Positions 37,331 to 45,901 of a stretch of 64,000 bases of DNA are shown here, piece by piece. The translations under genes were made by a program, and so were the position numbers. Position 1 is the first letter of the stretch. Each line of letters opens with the position of its first letter. Under the pieces are notes generated by a model that worked only from the letters and a program-made list of their open reading frames with translations, was not told the DNA's origin and did not search any database. Source of the stretch: Streptomyces sp. F001 (GTDB lineage Bacteria > Actinomycetota > Actinomycetes > Streptomycetales > Streptomycetaceae); contig NZ_QZWF01000007.1 in the NCBI RefSeq assembly GCF_004187715.1, positions 186,001 to 250,000 on the forward strand. The letters run 5' to 3'.

Positions 37331-37737
37331 GGGACTCAGTGAACATCACGCCACTGACAGCCTGGCTCGCGCTGCAGACATCAAGTCAACGGCAGGGGTG
37401 AAAGCAGGCGCCACCGACGAGGCCACAGCCCGACCGTTTGCCCAGGTCAGTGCCCGAATCGGCCCCAAATGATCGCAGCTTCCCCAACTGACGTCCTCTC
37501 GTGCGGGTCAGAGACGAGCGTCCCCGCCACCGCGCGTTTCGGTCTGCCGCTTCGTCCGGGCTGCGGCGCTGGGGCGCCGGTCCCGGCCGAGCGGCAGACC
37601 GACAGCGGAGGAGGCATGGCACGCAGCAAGTGGCCCCGCACATCGATCGCCGGGGGTATGACGATGTACGGGGCCCACCGACCGTTCGCGGGAGCATGCT
37701 CGAACCGCAACCGGCCGGGGTCTGTCAGGTGAAGTGA
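37331..37737. other. Gene-free stretch
   Basis: About 400 bases between two minus-strand genes. Overlapping short frames on both strands have arginine-rich shadow composition; I see nothing that I can support. Confidence 0.35.
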
Positions 37738-38046
37738 TCAGGCAGTCGCCGGCTCTTCCGTCAACGCATCCGTGGACATCGCCGTCTCCGCCGCGAGACC
37801 CGACACGATCAGTTCGGCCAGTATCAGTGCTGCCTCCGGCCGGATGGTCCCGAGGCGTACCAAGCCGTCGCCCAAGACGTTCACGTCGGCCGTGAGGCCA
37901 GGGAAGTCCGACTCCAAGCCCAGGGCGGTCAGTTGTGCGGCCAGCGCTCCGGCGCTGCGTCGAGCCTGCGCCCAACCGCGGACGTACGGAACGCCAGGCA
38001 TCAGGTTCTCGGCGCGCTTGGCGACGACTCCTCGCCGGTCGGTCAT
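37738..38046 (-). CDS. Small hypothetical protein, paralogue of its upstream neighbour
   Basis: The 102-residue protein starts MTDRRGVVAKRAENLMPG. Its core (LGLESDFPGLTADVNVLGDG, LVRLGTIRPEAALILAEL) matches the next gene's pattern D-F-P-x-L-x-A-D-x-N-x-x-G-x-G-L-V-x-L-G. Four bases separate the two. Function unknown. Confidence 0.65.
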   Translation of the reverse strand: MTDRRGVVAKRAENLMPGVPYVRGWAQARRSAGALAAQLTALGLESDFPGLTADVNVLGDGLVRLGTIRPEAALILAELIVSGLAAETAMSTDALTEEPATA

Positions 38047-38050
38047 GACC

Positions 38051-38362
38051 TCAATCCTCTCCTGCACGATGCTCGGTACTGGCCTTGCTGCTCTCCTCAA
38101 GACGCTGCAACCCCGAAGCCAGCGCCAGCCGCAGCAGCTCCGCCAGTCGCTCGGCGGTGGTCGGCGACACGCGCCCGAGTTCGACCAAGCCGTGTCCGAA
38201 GGCGTTCAAGTCGGCTCGCAGGTAGGGGAAATCCTTCTCCATCTCTGCGCGGATCAGGGCATCCCGCAGGGCAGTCGTGGCGTTGCGCGCGGCGTACCAG
38301 CCGTCGCTGTCCAAGGGCGACCAGGCAGCAGCGTCGTGCCGGTCGGTGGTGTCATCCCGCAT
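38051..38362 (-). CDS. Small hypothetical protein, paralogue of its downstream neighbour
   Basis: This 103-residue protein starts MRDDTTDRHDAAAWSPL; the ATG lies within the 3' end of the primase-like gene. The segment MEKDFPYLRADLNAFGHGLV followed by ELGRVSPTTAERLAELL is clearly related to the protein encoded downstream. The pair likely arose by tandem duplication and is co-transcribed with the primase-like gene. Confidence 0.65.
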   Translation of the reverse strand: MRDDTTDRHDAAAWSPLDSDGWYAARNATTALRDALIRAEMEKDFPYLRADLNAFGHGLVELGRVSPTTAERLAELLRLALASGLQRLEESSKASTEHRAGED

Positions 38363-38912
38363 CGGTCGCCGTCCCCTCGATTGCGGACAGAGCGAGGGCA
38401 GCCGCAGACGGGTAGCGCTTGCCGTACCGGTCCACACGGGCGAGCAACTCTGCAGAGGCTACGAGCATGGTCGCCAAGGCCACCGGCCGGAGCGGGTTCG
38501 CCATCGGGCGCCGAGTCGGCGCGCGGAGCCACTCGTAACGGTCGCCGGACATGGGCATGGGCCCCGGGACGACGACCACCGAATCGCGGCTCAGGTAGCG
38601 GCACGGGGGTGGTGCTCCCTCCTCCTGCGCAAGGTAGTGGACGAAGGTCTCCTGGCTCTTCGAGCCCAGGAAGAAGCCCACGCGTCGGGCCTTGTGGTCG
38701 AGCACCGTTGGCCCGAAGGGCAGCCCACGGCGCAGCAGTTGATCGAAGGTCTCGATCCCGATGCGCTGGTCGACCGTCACCACGTCGAAGAGGCGGCCAG
38801 TCGGCAGCATGTACGGTGCGCGGGGGTCGTCCGCCCAGGTGGCCCGGCACGCCGCCGGATCGTCGGCCGCCGCAGAGAGCCATTCGACGCCCCTCCTGGT
38901 CATCCTCTGCAC
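38352..38912 (-). CDS. Bifunctional DNA primase/polymerase-like protein
   Basis: The 186-residue protein begins at a GTG with GAGGTGAG upstream (VQRMTRRGVEWLSAAADDP). It resembles a group of short Streptomyces proteins annotated as bifunctional primase/polymerase N-terminal-like: LPTGRLFDVVTVDQRIG, VGFFLGSKSQETF, SVVVVPGPMPMSGDRYEWLR. I cannot identify the metal-binding residues of an active primase, so activity is uncertain. It diverges from the XRE regulator and is first of a three-gene unit. Confidence 0.65.
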   Translation of the reverse strand: MQRMTRRGVEWLSAAADDPAACRATWADDPRAPYMLPTGRLFDVVTVDQRIGIETFDQLLRRGLPFGPTVLDHKARRVGFFLGSKSQETFVHYLAQEEGAPPPCRYLSRDSVVVVPGPMPMSGDRYEWLRAPTRRPMANPLRPVALATMLVASAELLARVDRYGKRYPSAAALALSAIEGTATDAG

Positions 38913-39006
38913 GTCATCTCACCTCAGTCAGACTCAGTTGCGGCTGCGATGCCGCCCTGTGTCCAGACTCGGGCTCACCACCCTGGCCAGGGCAGATGAC
39001 GAGAGG

Positions 39007-39051
39007 TGACGGGGGATGACGCGTCACGTGTGCGCGCGTCATCCCCCGTCA
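39007..39051. promoter_or_regulatory. Perfect 17-bp inverted repeat between divergent genes
   Basis: TGACGGGGGATGACGCG (39007-39023) is exactly complementary to CGCGTCATCCCCCGTCA (39035-39051), with an 11-base spacer. It lies between the primase-like operon and the XRE regulator, so it is a candidate operator for the regulator. GATGACG also recurs just upstream. Confidence 0.65.
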
Positions 39052-39190
39052 TGTGCCAACCGCCCCCGATCTCCGGTTACTTGCAGCGCTCAGCGATGAA
39101 CAGCGCGTACATTCGGTCGTAAGGTCAAAGAGTCGCGCGTCCCAGAAGTCGCATCTGTGCACCGGTGGGGAGGGAACGGTCACGTCTTCG

Positions 39191-40564
39191 ATGGAGCCGA
39201 CCAGCGTTCGCTTACGGCAAGCCCGTGTGGGCCGAGGCTGGAGTCAGCCGCGGTTGGTGCGCGAGCTGCGTCAGGCTGCGATGCACCGTGGCCACCAACT
39301 CCCGTCGGACGCGAGCGTGAAACGCCGAATCGCCAGCTGGGAGAACGGGCACAGCACACCGGACGACTTCTACGGTCCATTGCTGTGCGAGGTGTACGAC
39401 CTCAGCGCCGCCGAGCTCGGGCTGAACCACGAAGGCGAACGGGACACGGGGCTCTTGGACGCCGGCTATCCAGCGAGCCCCGAGGGCGCCATCGAAGCAG
39501 TTGGCCAGTTGTGGCGCGCAGATCTCAACCGGTACGAGCCCCTGCTCCAGGCCGAGCCGTCCGAACCCGCGTGGAACGAAGCCTCGCTCCGGTGGCTGGT
39601 GGCGCCCGAGCCGGCCGTTCCCCGGCAGCGTCGGGACGGGATGCGCGTCGGTCTCGGAGACGTGGCCGCCATCAAGACCACCGCGGACATGTTCGCCGAG
39701 TTGGACGACCGTTTCGGTGGCGACCATGCTCGGCACGCGGCCATCCAATACCTCAGTACCGAGGTGACACCGCTCCTGCGCGGCCAGTACACCGAGCAGG
39801 TCGGCCGGACCCTGTTCTCCACCGTGGCGGAAGCAACGCTTCTGGCCGGTTGGATGTCCTACGACGCCTGCCGCCACGGCCTTGCACAGCGGTACTTCCT
39901 CCAGGCTCTCCGGTTGGCCCAGGATGCCAATGACCGTCGGCTCGCCGGAAGCATCCTGTCCGCCATGAGCCATCAGGCGACGTTCCTCGGTCACTACACG
40001 CAGGCCGCGACGCTTGCCCGCGCGGCTCTCATGCGCATCTCTCCTGTGGCCACGCCGACGCTGCGTGCCCAGTTCCACGCCATGGAGGCCCGCGCGCTTG
40101 CCCGAACCGGCGACGTACGGGCCTGCGAAGCCGCCTTGAGCTCGGCCACGAAGGCGCTGGAAGGCCGGAACCACGACGACGAGCCGGAGTGGATCACCTA
40201 CTTCGACGAAGCTGAACTTGCCGCCGAGGCCGCCCACTGCTTCCGCGACGTCAACAGTGCCCGCCAGGCCGTCACCCACGCCGAGAACGCCATGAGTGGC
40301 AGCCACGTTCGGAGCGACTTCTTCGCGACCATGGTTCTGGCCGACGCCCACTTGCGCACCGGCGACGTCGAGGAGGCCTGCCGTGTGGCACTCGATGCGC
40401 TCGATCTGGGAGAGCAACTGAAGTCGGCACGATGTGTCAGCTACCTTGCCGGGTTCCGACAGAACCTCGCAGCGATCGGCAACACCACGGACGTACAGTC
40501 CTTTACCGAGCAGGCCAGAGAGCACAGGCTGTGGATCGTTTCCGGCGATCACATCAGTGCCTGA
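39191..40564 (+). CDS. XRE-family regulator with TPR-like C-terminal domain
   Basis: The 457-residue protein begins MEPTSVRLRQARVGRGWSQ. An N-terminal helix-turn-helix (to NGHSTPDDFYGPLLCEVYDL) is followed by ~380 residues of helical repeats typical of Streptomyces XRE/TPR regulators (AWNEASLRWL, QYTEQVGRTLFSTVAEATLL, CRHGLAQRYFLQALRLAQ). The frame is open upstream, but similarity begins here; the ribosome site GGGGAGGG is rather distant, so the start is uncertain. It converges with the phosphotransferase-like gene. Confidence 0.8.
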   Translation: MEPTSVRLRQARVGRGWSQPRLVRELRQAAMHRGHQLPSDASVKRRIASWENGHSTPDDFYGPLLCEVYDLSAAELGLNHEGERDTGLLDAGYPASPEGAIEAVGQLWRADLNRYEPLLQAEPSEPAWNEASLRWLVAPEPAVPRQRRDGMRVGLGDVAAIKTTADMFAELDDRFGGDHARHAAIQYLSTEVTPLLRGQYTEQVGRTLFSTVAEATLLAGWMSYDACRHGLAQRYFLQALRLAQDANDRRLAGSILSAMSHQATFLGHYTQAATLARAALMRISPVATPTLRAQFHAMEARALARTGDVRACEAALSSATKALEGRNHDDEPEWITYFDEAELAAEAAHCFRDVNSARQAVTHAENAMSGSHVRSDFFATMVLADAHLRTGDVEEACRVALDALDLGEQLKSARCVSYLAGFRQNLAAIGNTTDVQSFTEQAREHRLWIVSGDHISA

Positions 40565-40581
40565 ACGCAGTCACCGTGCGT

Positions 40582-41511
40582 TCAGAACGGACCCCACTCC
40601 TCTCGGCCCTCCCCGGTACGGAGGGACCGCACCCGCCGAGCGAATTCGGCGGCAGACCGCTCGCTGGTCGTGACCTGGTGACCGAGCCACGCAACCATCA
40701 TCAACTCACGCAGGTCCGCAAGCGTTTCATACCCGGGCCAGTTCATCAGGTCGAAGCCGTACCGGTGAACGAACTCCGCGTACTCCGCCTTTGTGTGCCA
40801 GCCATACCTGTCGTAGAAGATCGCCGTCTGGATCAGGTCCCACTCGCGTGAGGCGAGGGCGAAGCCGTCCAGGTCGATGAGCACAGCGTGCCCGTCCCGA
40901 TGGCGGAGGACGTTCCCGATGCTGGCGTCACCGTGGATCATGCCGAAGGGAAGGACGAAGTCCAGCCGGTCATAGTCCTTGGCGACGTTCGCCGCTCGCT
41001 CTTCCAGGAACGTCCGGTCCTCACCCGAGATGCCGTCCAGCCCTTCGAGAGACGCCGCCAGCTTGGCAAGCGGGTCGAAATACGGCAGGCCCAGGGATTC
41101 AGGTTCCTCAAGCCAGTGCAAGCGCCGTAGGAGATCGGCCAGCTCGCCGACCGTCGCGTACTCCTCGTTCTCCTGGACGCTCTCCCAGAAGGTGACCACC
41201 AGGCCGCCGACGACGAGCGGTTGGGTGCTTGACGCCGGCACGCGCATGGCCGGGAAATCCTGCGTACCAAGCCACCGGGCCACGCCCACGGCCCGTTCCA
41301 TCTCAGCGAGCACCGACGGATCACGCGCGATGCGGACGATGACGGGTAACGAGGTCAGGCGGTAGACCGCGTTCGACCCGAGCCGCAGCAACTCGGCGCC
41401 GCGGGAGTCGAGTCCGACCGTCGCGCATGCCTCCCGGAGGACGGGCTCCAGGCCCTCCGCCGTGAACTCCGCGCCGCCGCCGTCAGATGCCCCGCTGCTG
41501 CCCGAGATCAT
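40582..41511 (-). CDS. Aminoglycoside phosphotransferase (APH) family protein
   Basis: The 309-residue protein has the APH/choline-kinase fold: VYRLTSLPVIVRIARD near the start, the catalytic loop MIHGDASIGNVLRHRDG and the metal site VLIDLDGFALASREWDL. Substrate cannot be deduced; such genes next to XRE regulators in Streptomyces are not usually known resistance genes. The start MISGSSGASDGGG is preferred over an upstream ATG without similarity. Confidence 0.82.
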   Translation of the reverse strand: MISGSSGASDGGGAEFTAEGLEPVLREACATVGLDSRGAELLRLGSNAVYRLTSLPVIVRIARDPSVLAEMERAVGVARWLGTQDFPAMRVPASSTQPLVVGGLVVTFWESVQENEEYATVGELADLLRRLHWLEEPESLGLPYFDPLAKLAASLEGLDGISGEDRTFLEERAANVAKDYDRLDFVLPFGMIHGDASIGNVLRHRDGHAVLIDLDGFALASREWDLIQTAIFYDRYGWHTKAEYAEFVHRYGFDLMNWPGYETLADLRELMMVAWLGHQVTTSERSAAEFARRVRSLRTGEGREEWGPF

Positions 41512-41645
41512 GCTTCGACCATACGGGCCGGACCGACCGCCCGACAGGCCGCCCACGCAATACGGGCGTAATGATCTTGGTCAGCGGAGGCCGCACCGTC
41601 GCCTACTCCGCAGGTCAGGCCCCCAAAAGAGCAACGGTCTTCGAT

Positions 41646-41687
41646 GGCCTCCGGAGCCGTGTGCGCAGGTTCGAATCCTGCCGGGGG
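41646..41687 (+). repeat. attR-type 42-bp copy of the tRNA-Arg 3' half
   Basis: The sequence matches 24643-24684 base for base. Just upstream, AGAGCAACGG (41628-41637) also matches the tRNA, but separated by eight extra bases (TCTTCGAT). The 5' half of the tRNA is absent, so this is not a functional gene. Confidence 0.9.
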
Positions 41688-41742
41688 TACTTCGCCTCAA
41701 CCAGCACGATGATGCGGTTGACCAGCGCAGATGCCAAGCGTG

Positions 41743-41777
41743 AAGAGCGGGAACCAGTCTCACTGGGTCCCGCTCTT
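41743..41777. terminator. Hairpin AAGAGCGGGAACCAGT / CTGGGTCCCGCTCTT
   Basis: A strong stem-loop with a T-rich tail lies 55 bases after the right att copy. A nearly identical hairpin with the same TTTGTCGTTG tail occurs at 63696-63730. Confidence 0.75.
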
Positions 41778-41891
41778 TGTCGTTGTTGCGCACTGATCGC
41801 GATAGACCTGCGCTAGAGGTCCGCAGTGGCGTCGCTCGCTGCCCATACCTCTCTGCGATGCCCCTCTTGTCGACCACCGACGTAGCACGAA

Positions 41892-42993
41892 ATGATCAGC
41901 AACCGGTTCACTGCGACAGGGGGTGCTGTGGAGTTGCGGAGAAGAGCAGCTGATATGTGGGCCACCGGGGTCAGATGGAGTCGAAAGCAACGCTGGGCGG
42001 TGGCATTCTTTGGCGCCTCCCTCTTGATCTTGGGTGTCATATTAATAATCTTGGGGCCGGTTTCATGGTTCGTAGCCGGCAGAACTGTGGAGCGCCTTTC
42101 AGGCAAAGATCGCGCGGATGCGATCAACACAGTCCGCCAAACACTGCTCGCCGCCATAGCAGGAGCCACAGTTTTCGCCAGCCTCGCGTACACGGCGCGC
42201 ACCTACTTGCTTTCGCGTCGCGGTCAGGTGACCGAGAGATTTCGGACCGCAGTCGAGAACCTTGCCTCGGATAAACTAGAAGTACGCTTGGGATCTATTT
42301 ATAGCCTTGAGCACTTGCTAGCGGAGTCAGCAGTAGACCATGTAGCGGTCGTGAAGGTGCTAGCGGGGTTCGTTCGAAATAGCACGCACAGGGGTGCGAT
42401 TCGCGACCCGGCAGCTTTACCTGAGGAACGCAATGGGCTCCAAACCGCACCCGATTGGGGAGTTGAACTCTCCGCCGACATACAGGCGGCGATGGAAGCT
42501 CTAGCACGTCGCCCCAAGCGGCAAGAACCCCGTCGCGTCGAGCTTCGTCATGCAAACCTTGCCGGACTTAGCCTGCGCCATTTCGAGTTCGAATCTCCGC
42601 CTCGCCTGGAGTGGATTTTCCTTACCTCGGCAGACCTTCGCAGAGCTGATCTACGAGGCGTGCACATGAAACGCACTATTCTCAACAATGCAGACATGTG
42701 CTATGCGTGGCATCGAAGATGCGCTATGTGAGCAAACACAGTTTTCCAGGGCTGACCTACGTCACGCCGTCCTGAAGGGAACAATCCTTACAGGGGCGAG
42801 TCTGGATGGTGCAGATCTCCGAGAAACCCACGGGCTTACGTCTAAGCAGCTTGCTGCAGCACGCATTGATGAAAAAACCCGCCTCCCTGACTATCTAGTT
42901 GGCGATCCCTGGGTTGCCGCCCGCCTGGCCGACTGCCGTGTGTGGGCGGCATGCGATCCACGTCTCTGTGCCCCGCCAACACCAGAGCCCTAG
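41892..42993 (+). pseudogene. Membrane-anchored pentapeptide-repeat protein, frameshifted
   Basis: The first frame has two membrane helices (WAVAFFGASLLILGVILIILG and LLAAIAGATVFASLAYTART) and then pentapeptide-type repeats (LRHANLAGLSLRHF, SADLRRADLRGVHM). It is interrupted near 42690-42720 and continues in another frame with QFSRADLRHAVLKGTILTGA and LDGADLRE to 42993. The GTG at 41928 has a good GGGGGTG site and may be the true start instead of the ATG at 41892. DNA is AT-richer than the core genome. Confidence 0.75.
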
Positions 42994-43016
42994 CACGTCC
43001 GGCATCTCCTTGGGTA

Positions 43017-43047
43017 GCGCCCGTGGTTGTCCCCAAACCACGGGCGC
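43017..43047. terminator. Perfect 12-bp hairpin before the second integrase remnant
   Basis: GCGCCCGTGGTT and AACCACGGGCGC pair across a 7-base loop. It lies 17 bases after the stop of the minus-strand integrase remnant and also after the pentapeptide gene, so it could serve both. Confidence 0.8.
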
Positions 43048-43063
43048 CCTACTGGTCGGCTAA

Positions 43064-43579
43064 TCAGTCAGGGCACGCCAGCTCGGCCTCGATTTTCCTA
43101 TTCATTGCTGCTTCTTGGCCGTAGATGCACCCTTCGTAGACCCGGTGAATCACTTCGGATGAGTTGCCAACTCTCCGGGCGACCTCAGCCACTGGAACGC
43201 CTGCGTTCAGCCACGTCGTAATGCAGGTGTGCCGCAGGTCGTATGGCCGCCCCCCGAGGATGGACGCCTGAAGGTTTGGTGGGAGCGCGTACTCCCGAGC
43301 GTCCCGCCACACGCGCCAATAGGCGCTACTGCCCACGAGGCCGCCGCCCCGCTCGTTCGTGAAAAGCCGCCCGTCCTTGGCCGTTCCGAACTCTTTCAGG
43401 TGGGCGCGAAGCATGGCCACGAGCAGCGGGGGGATCGGAACCGGTCGGTTTTCCTTGGCCTCTCTCGACTTCAGGCCGCGCTTGTCATGGTGCTCTCCGC
43501 TGTCTGTCCACTGCTTGCCCGACACGGGGTGTGTGTCGTGAAGCGTCAGAACGCCCCACCCTTTCTCCGGAGGAAGCAA
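43064..43579 (-). pseudogene. Second tyrosine integrase, truncated by an IS5 element
   Basis: About 165 residues of catalytic domain closely related to the 24.9-kb integrase: HPVSGKQWTDSGEHHDKRGL, EFGTAKDGRLFTNERGG, then RPYDLRHTCITTWLNAG with H-x-x-R, and the Tyr in VIHRVYEGCIYGQEA. The first catalytic Arg and everything upstream were lost where the IS5 element begins (about 43591). The orientation matches the first integrase, with the 3' end pointing to the preceding att copy. Confidence 0.85.
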
Positions 43580-43976
43580 TCAGCCTTCTTAGAGGTCATC
43601 TCATTTGGGATGTTCGGCAGGCTCTCGGTGTGGGGATCGTTGAGCGGTTGGTGCCGGATGAGTTGTGGGAGTTGTTCCAGCGGGTGGTGCCGGGGGCGCC
43701 GACTCGTCCGCAGGGTGGTGGCCGGCGCCGGCACGGTGACCGGGAAGTGCTGGCCGCGATCGTGTTCGTGGCCACGTCGGGCTGCACGTGGCAGCAGCTG
43801 CCGCCTGCGTCGTTCGGGCCGTCGGGAGCGACGGCCCATCGGCGGTTCGCCGAGTGGTCGAAGGCCAGGGTGTGGGCGAAGCTCCACCGCCTGGTCCTGG
43901 ACGAACTCGGCGCCCGCGGCGAGCTGGACTGGTCCCGCTGCGCGATCGACTCGGTGAACATGCGGGCCTTGAAAAG

Positions 43977-45366
43977 ATGACATGCAGGAGGGGCCTCCCC
44001 AGCTCATGGGCTGACGCGCCGGTGCGGAGCATGATGCTTGGTGAGCCACTGTCTTCGGGAACGTGAGGAGACCCCGTCACGGCCATCGTAGGCGGGTTAG
44101 ACGTACATCGCAGGCAGATCACCTTCGACTGTCTGGACAGCGCCACCGGGCAGGTCCGCCGGGGGCGGATCGCCCCCGCAACACGGGAGACGTTCCGGTG
44201 CTGGCTTGAGCAGCTGCCGCGGCCGGCTGTGCTGGCGGTGGAGGGCTGCACCGGCTGGCGGTTCATCGTCGAGGAGTGCCAGGCGGCCAGCGTGGACGTG
44301 CAGCTGGCGGAGCCGGCCGACACCGCGGCCGCCGACGGCCCCAAGCACCGGGCCAAGACCGACCGCACCGACGCCCGCAAGATCCGCGAGCTGCTCGCCG
44401 ACGGCCGGCTGCCCCAGTCCTGGATCCCACCACAGCAGGTGCTGGAGATGCGCACCCTGCTGCGGCTCTACAAGGACCTGCGCGATGAGCACACCGCCTG
44501 GGTGCAGCGCATCCACGCCATCCTCTTCCACCACGGCCTCCCGGCCCCAGCCGGAAACCTGCTCGCCGACGACCAGCGGGCCCGGCTGGTGACGGCGGAC
44601 GGCCTGTCGCCCGCCGCCCACCAGGCCGTGCTGACGGCCCTGCGCACGCTCGACGCCCTGGACGACGAAATGGCCCCACTGCGCCGCCAGTTGGGCACAT
44701 TCGCCCGTAGGCAGCCCGGCTGCGCGGTGCTGCTGCAGCACTACGGGGTCGGGCCCATCACGGCGGTGGCCATCTGGGCGGAGCTCGGCGATGCGCGGCG
44801 TTTCTCCTCCTCCCGACAGGCCGTCCGGCACGCAGGGCTGGACGTGACCGTCTATTCCTCCGACGGCAAGCGCAGCCCCGGCCACCTCGCCCGGCAGGGG
44901 CCACCGCTGCTGCGCTGGGCGCTGTTCGAAGCGGCCAAATGCGCAGCCCGGCCCGGCGTCCCCGACTACGCCTACTACCAGCAGGTCAAGGAGCGGTGCG
45001 GCGGCAACCGGGCCGCGTTGTCGGTGGCCCGCAAACTCGTCCGCCGGGCCCACCACGCCCTGCGTGCACTGGGCGACGAGGCACTCATCCCGGCCTGACG
45101 TCCCCGGCACCCGGTGCGCGGCCTTGCCCGATGACTTCCACGATGCCCGCGGCCAGCTCCCGCAGGTCCCCTGCCCGGCGGCCTCGTGCCACCTGACGGC
45201 CTCAAAAGACCGAGCGGCCGCACCCCGTGAGCCCGACCCCATCGATCATCATGTCGCCAGACAACCCATCCAGGTGTCTGCGCACCGAGATAAGGCTGGG
45301 CCGGCCACGCACCACGCTGTCCATCACCATGCCCAGCCGGACTTGACCCGGCCCCTCCAACAGATA
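43977..45366 (+). mobile_element. IS110-family element within the IS5 transposase
   Basis: About 1,390 bases separate two halves of the IS5 transposase that would join in frame (NMRALKR to GGDLTGPNP). IS110 elements usually insert without terminal inverted repeats, in keeping with the lack of repeats here. The ~265 bases after the transposase gene are non-coding, as normal for this family. Confidence 0.8.
44076..45098 (+). CDS. IS110-family transposase, start codon apparently mutated
   Basis: The family N-terminus is readable from 44076: VTAIVGGLDVHRRQITFDCL, but its first codon is GTC, not GTG, although AGGAG sits just upstream. The first standard start in frame is the GTG at 44229 (VLAVEGCTGWRF), which would remove part of the RuvC-like DEDD domain including the first Asp in GGLDVHR. 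The C-terminal Transposase_20 region (RQPGCAVLLQHYGVGPITAV, RHAGLDVTVYSSDGK) is complete, ending GDEALIPA. Confidence 0.85.
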   Translation, partial: VTAIVGGLDVHRRQITFDCLDSATGQVRRGRIAPATRETFRCWLEQLPRPAVLAVEGCTGWRFIVEECQAASVDVQLAEPADTAAADGPKHRAKTDRTDARKIRELLADGRLPQSWIPPQQVLEMRTLLRLYKDLRDEHTAWVQRIHAILFHHGLPAPAGNLLADDQRARLVTADGLSPAAHQAVLTALRTLDALDDEMAPLRRQLGTFARRQPGCAVLLQHYGVGPITAVAIWAELGDARRFSSSRQAVRHAGLDVTVYSSDGKRSPGHLARQGPPLLRWALFEAAKCAARPGVPDYAYYQQVKERCGGNRAALSVARKLVRRAHHALRALGDEALIPA

Positions 45367-45901
45367 AGGGGGACCTGACAGGTCCGAATCCTGTCGACCG
45401 GGGCAAATACGGCTCGAAGATCCACCTGATCGCCGAACGGACCGGTCTGCCCCTGTCCGCCCGGAATCTCGGGGGCGAACCTGCACGACAGCCAGGCGCT
45501 GATCCCGCTGGTGAAGGGCATACCGCCGATCCGCTCCCGGCGCGGACGCCGGCGCCGCAGACCCGGAAAGCTCCACGCCGACAAGGGATACGACTACGAC
45601 CACCTGCGGCGATGGTTACGCGGACGCGGCATCCGGCACCGCATCGCCCGCAGGGGCAGCGAGTCCTCCACACGACTCGGCCGCCACCGCTGGACCATCG
45701 AACGCACCATGGCCTGGCTCGCCGGATTCCGCCGCCTCCACCGCCGCTACGAACGCAAGGCGAGCCACTTCCTGGCCTTCACCAGCATCGCCTGCACCCT
45801 CATCTGCTACCGCAGACTCACCAAATGATATGAACCTTTAGGACGCAGGGGCTGCCGACCATCTCCTTGCCCCTTCGCAGAGCAGCCTGCGCAGCATCCG
45901 T

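Larger units (their letters stand above)
43591..45839 (+). mobile_element. IS5-family element interrupted by an IS110-family element
   Basis: The left end starts near AGGTCATCTCATTTGG (43593) and the right end near CCAAATGATATGAAC (45820-45835), which are imperfect inverted repeats. The transposase is split: the N-terminal part (GIVERLVPDELWELFQRVV to RCAIDSVNMRALK) ends at about 43976, and the C-terminal part resumes at about 45367 (GGDLTGPNPVDRGKYGSK). A further one-base insertion near 45462 shifts the frame before KGIPPIRSRRGRRRRRPG. It is multiply inactivated. Confidence 0.85.

Noticed and set aside
41646..41687. A second functional tRNA-Arg gene
   Set aside because: The 5' acceptor strand and D arm are missing; it is only the duplicated 3' half.
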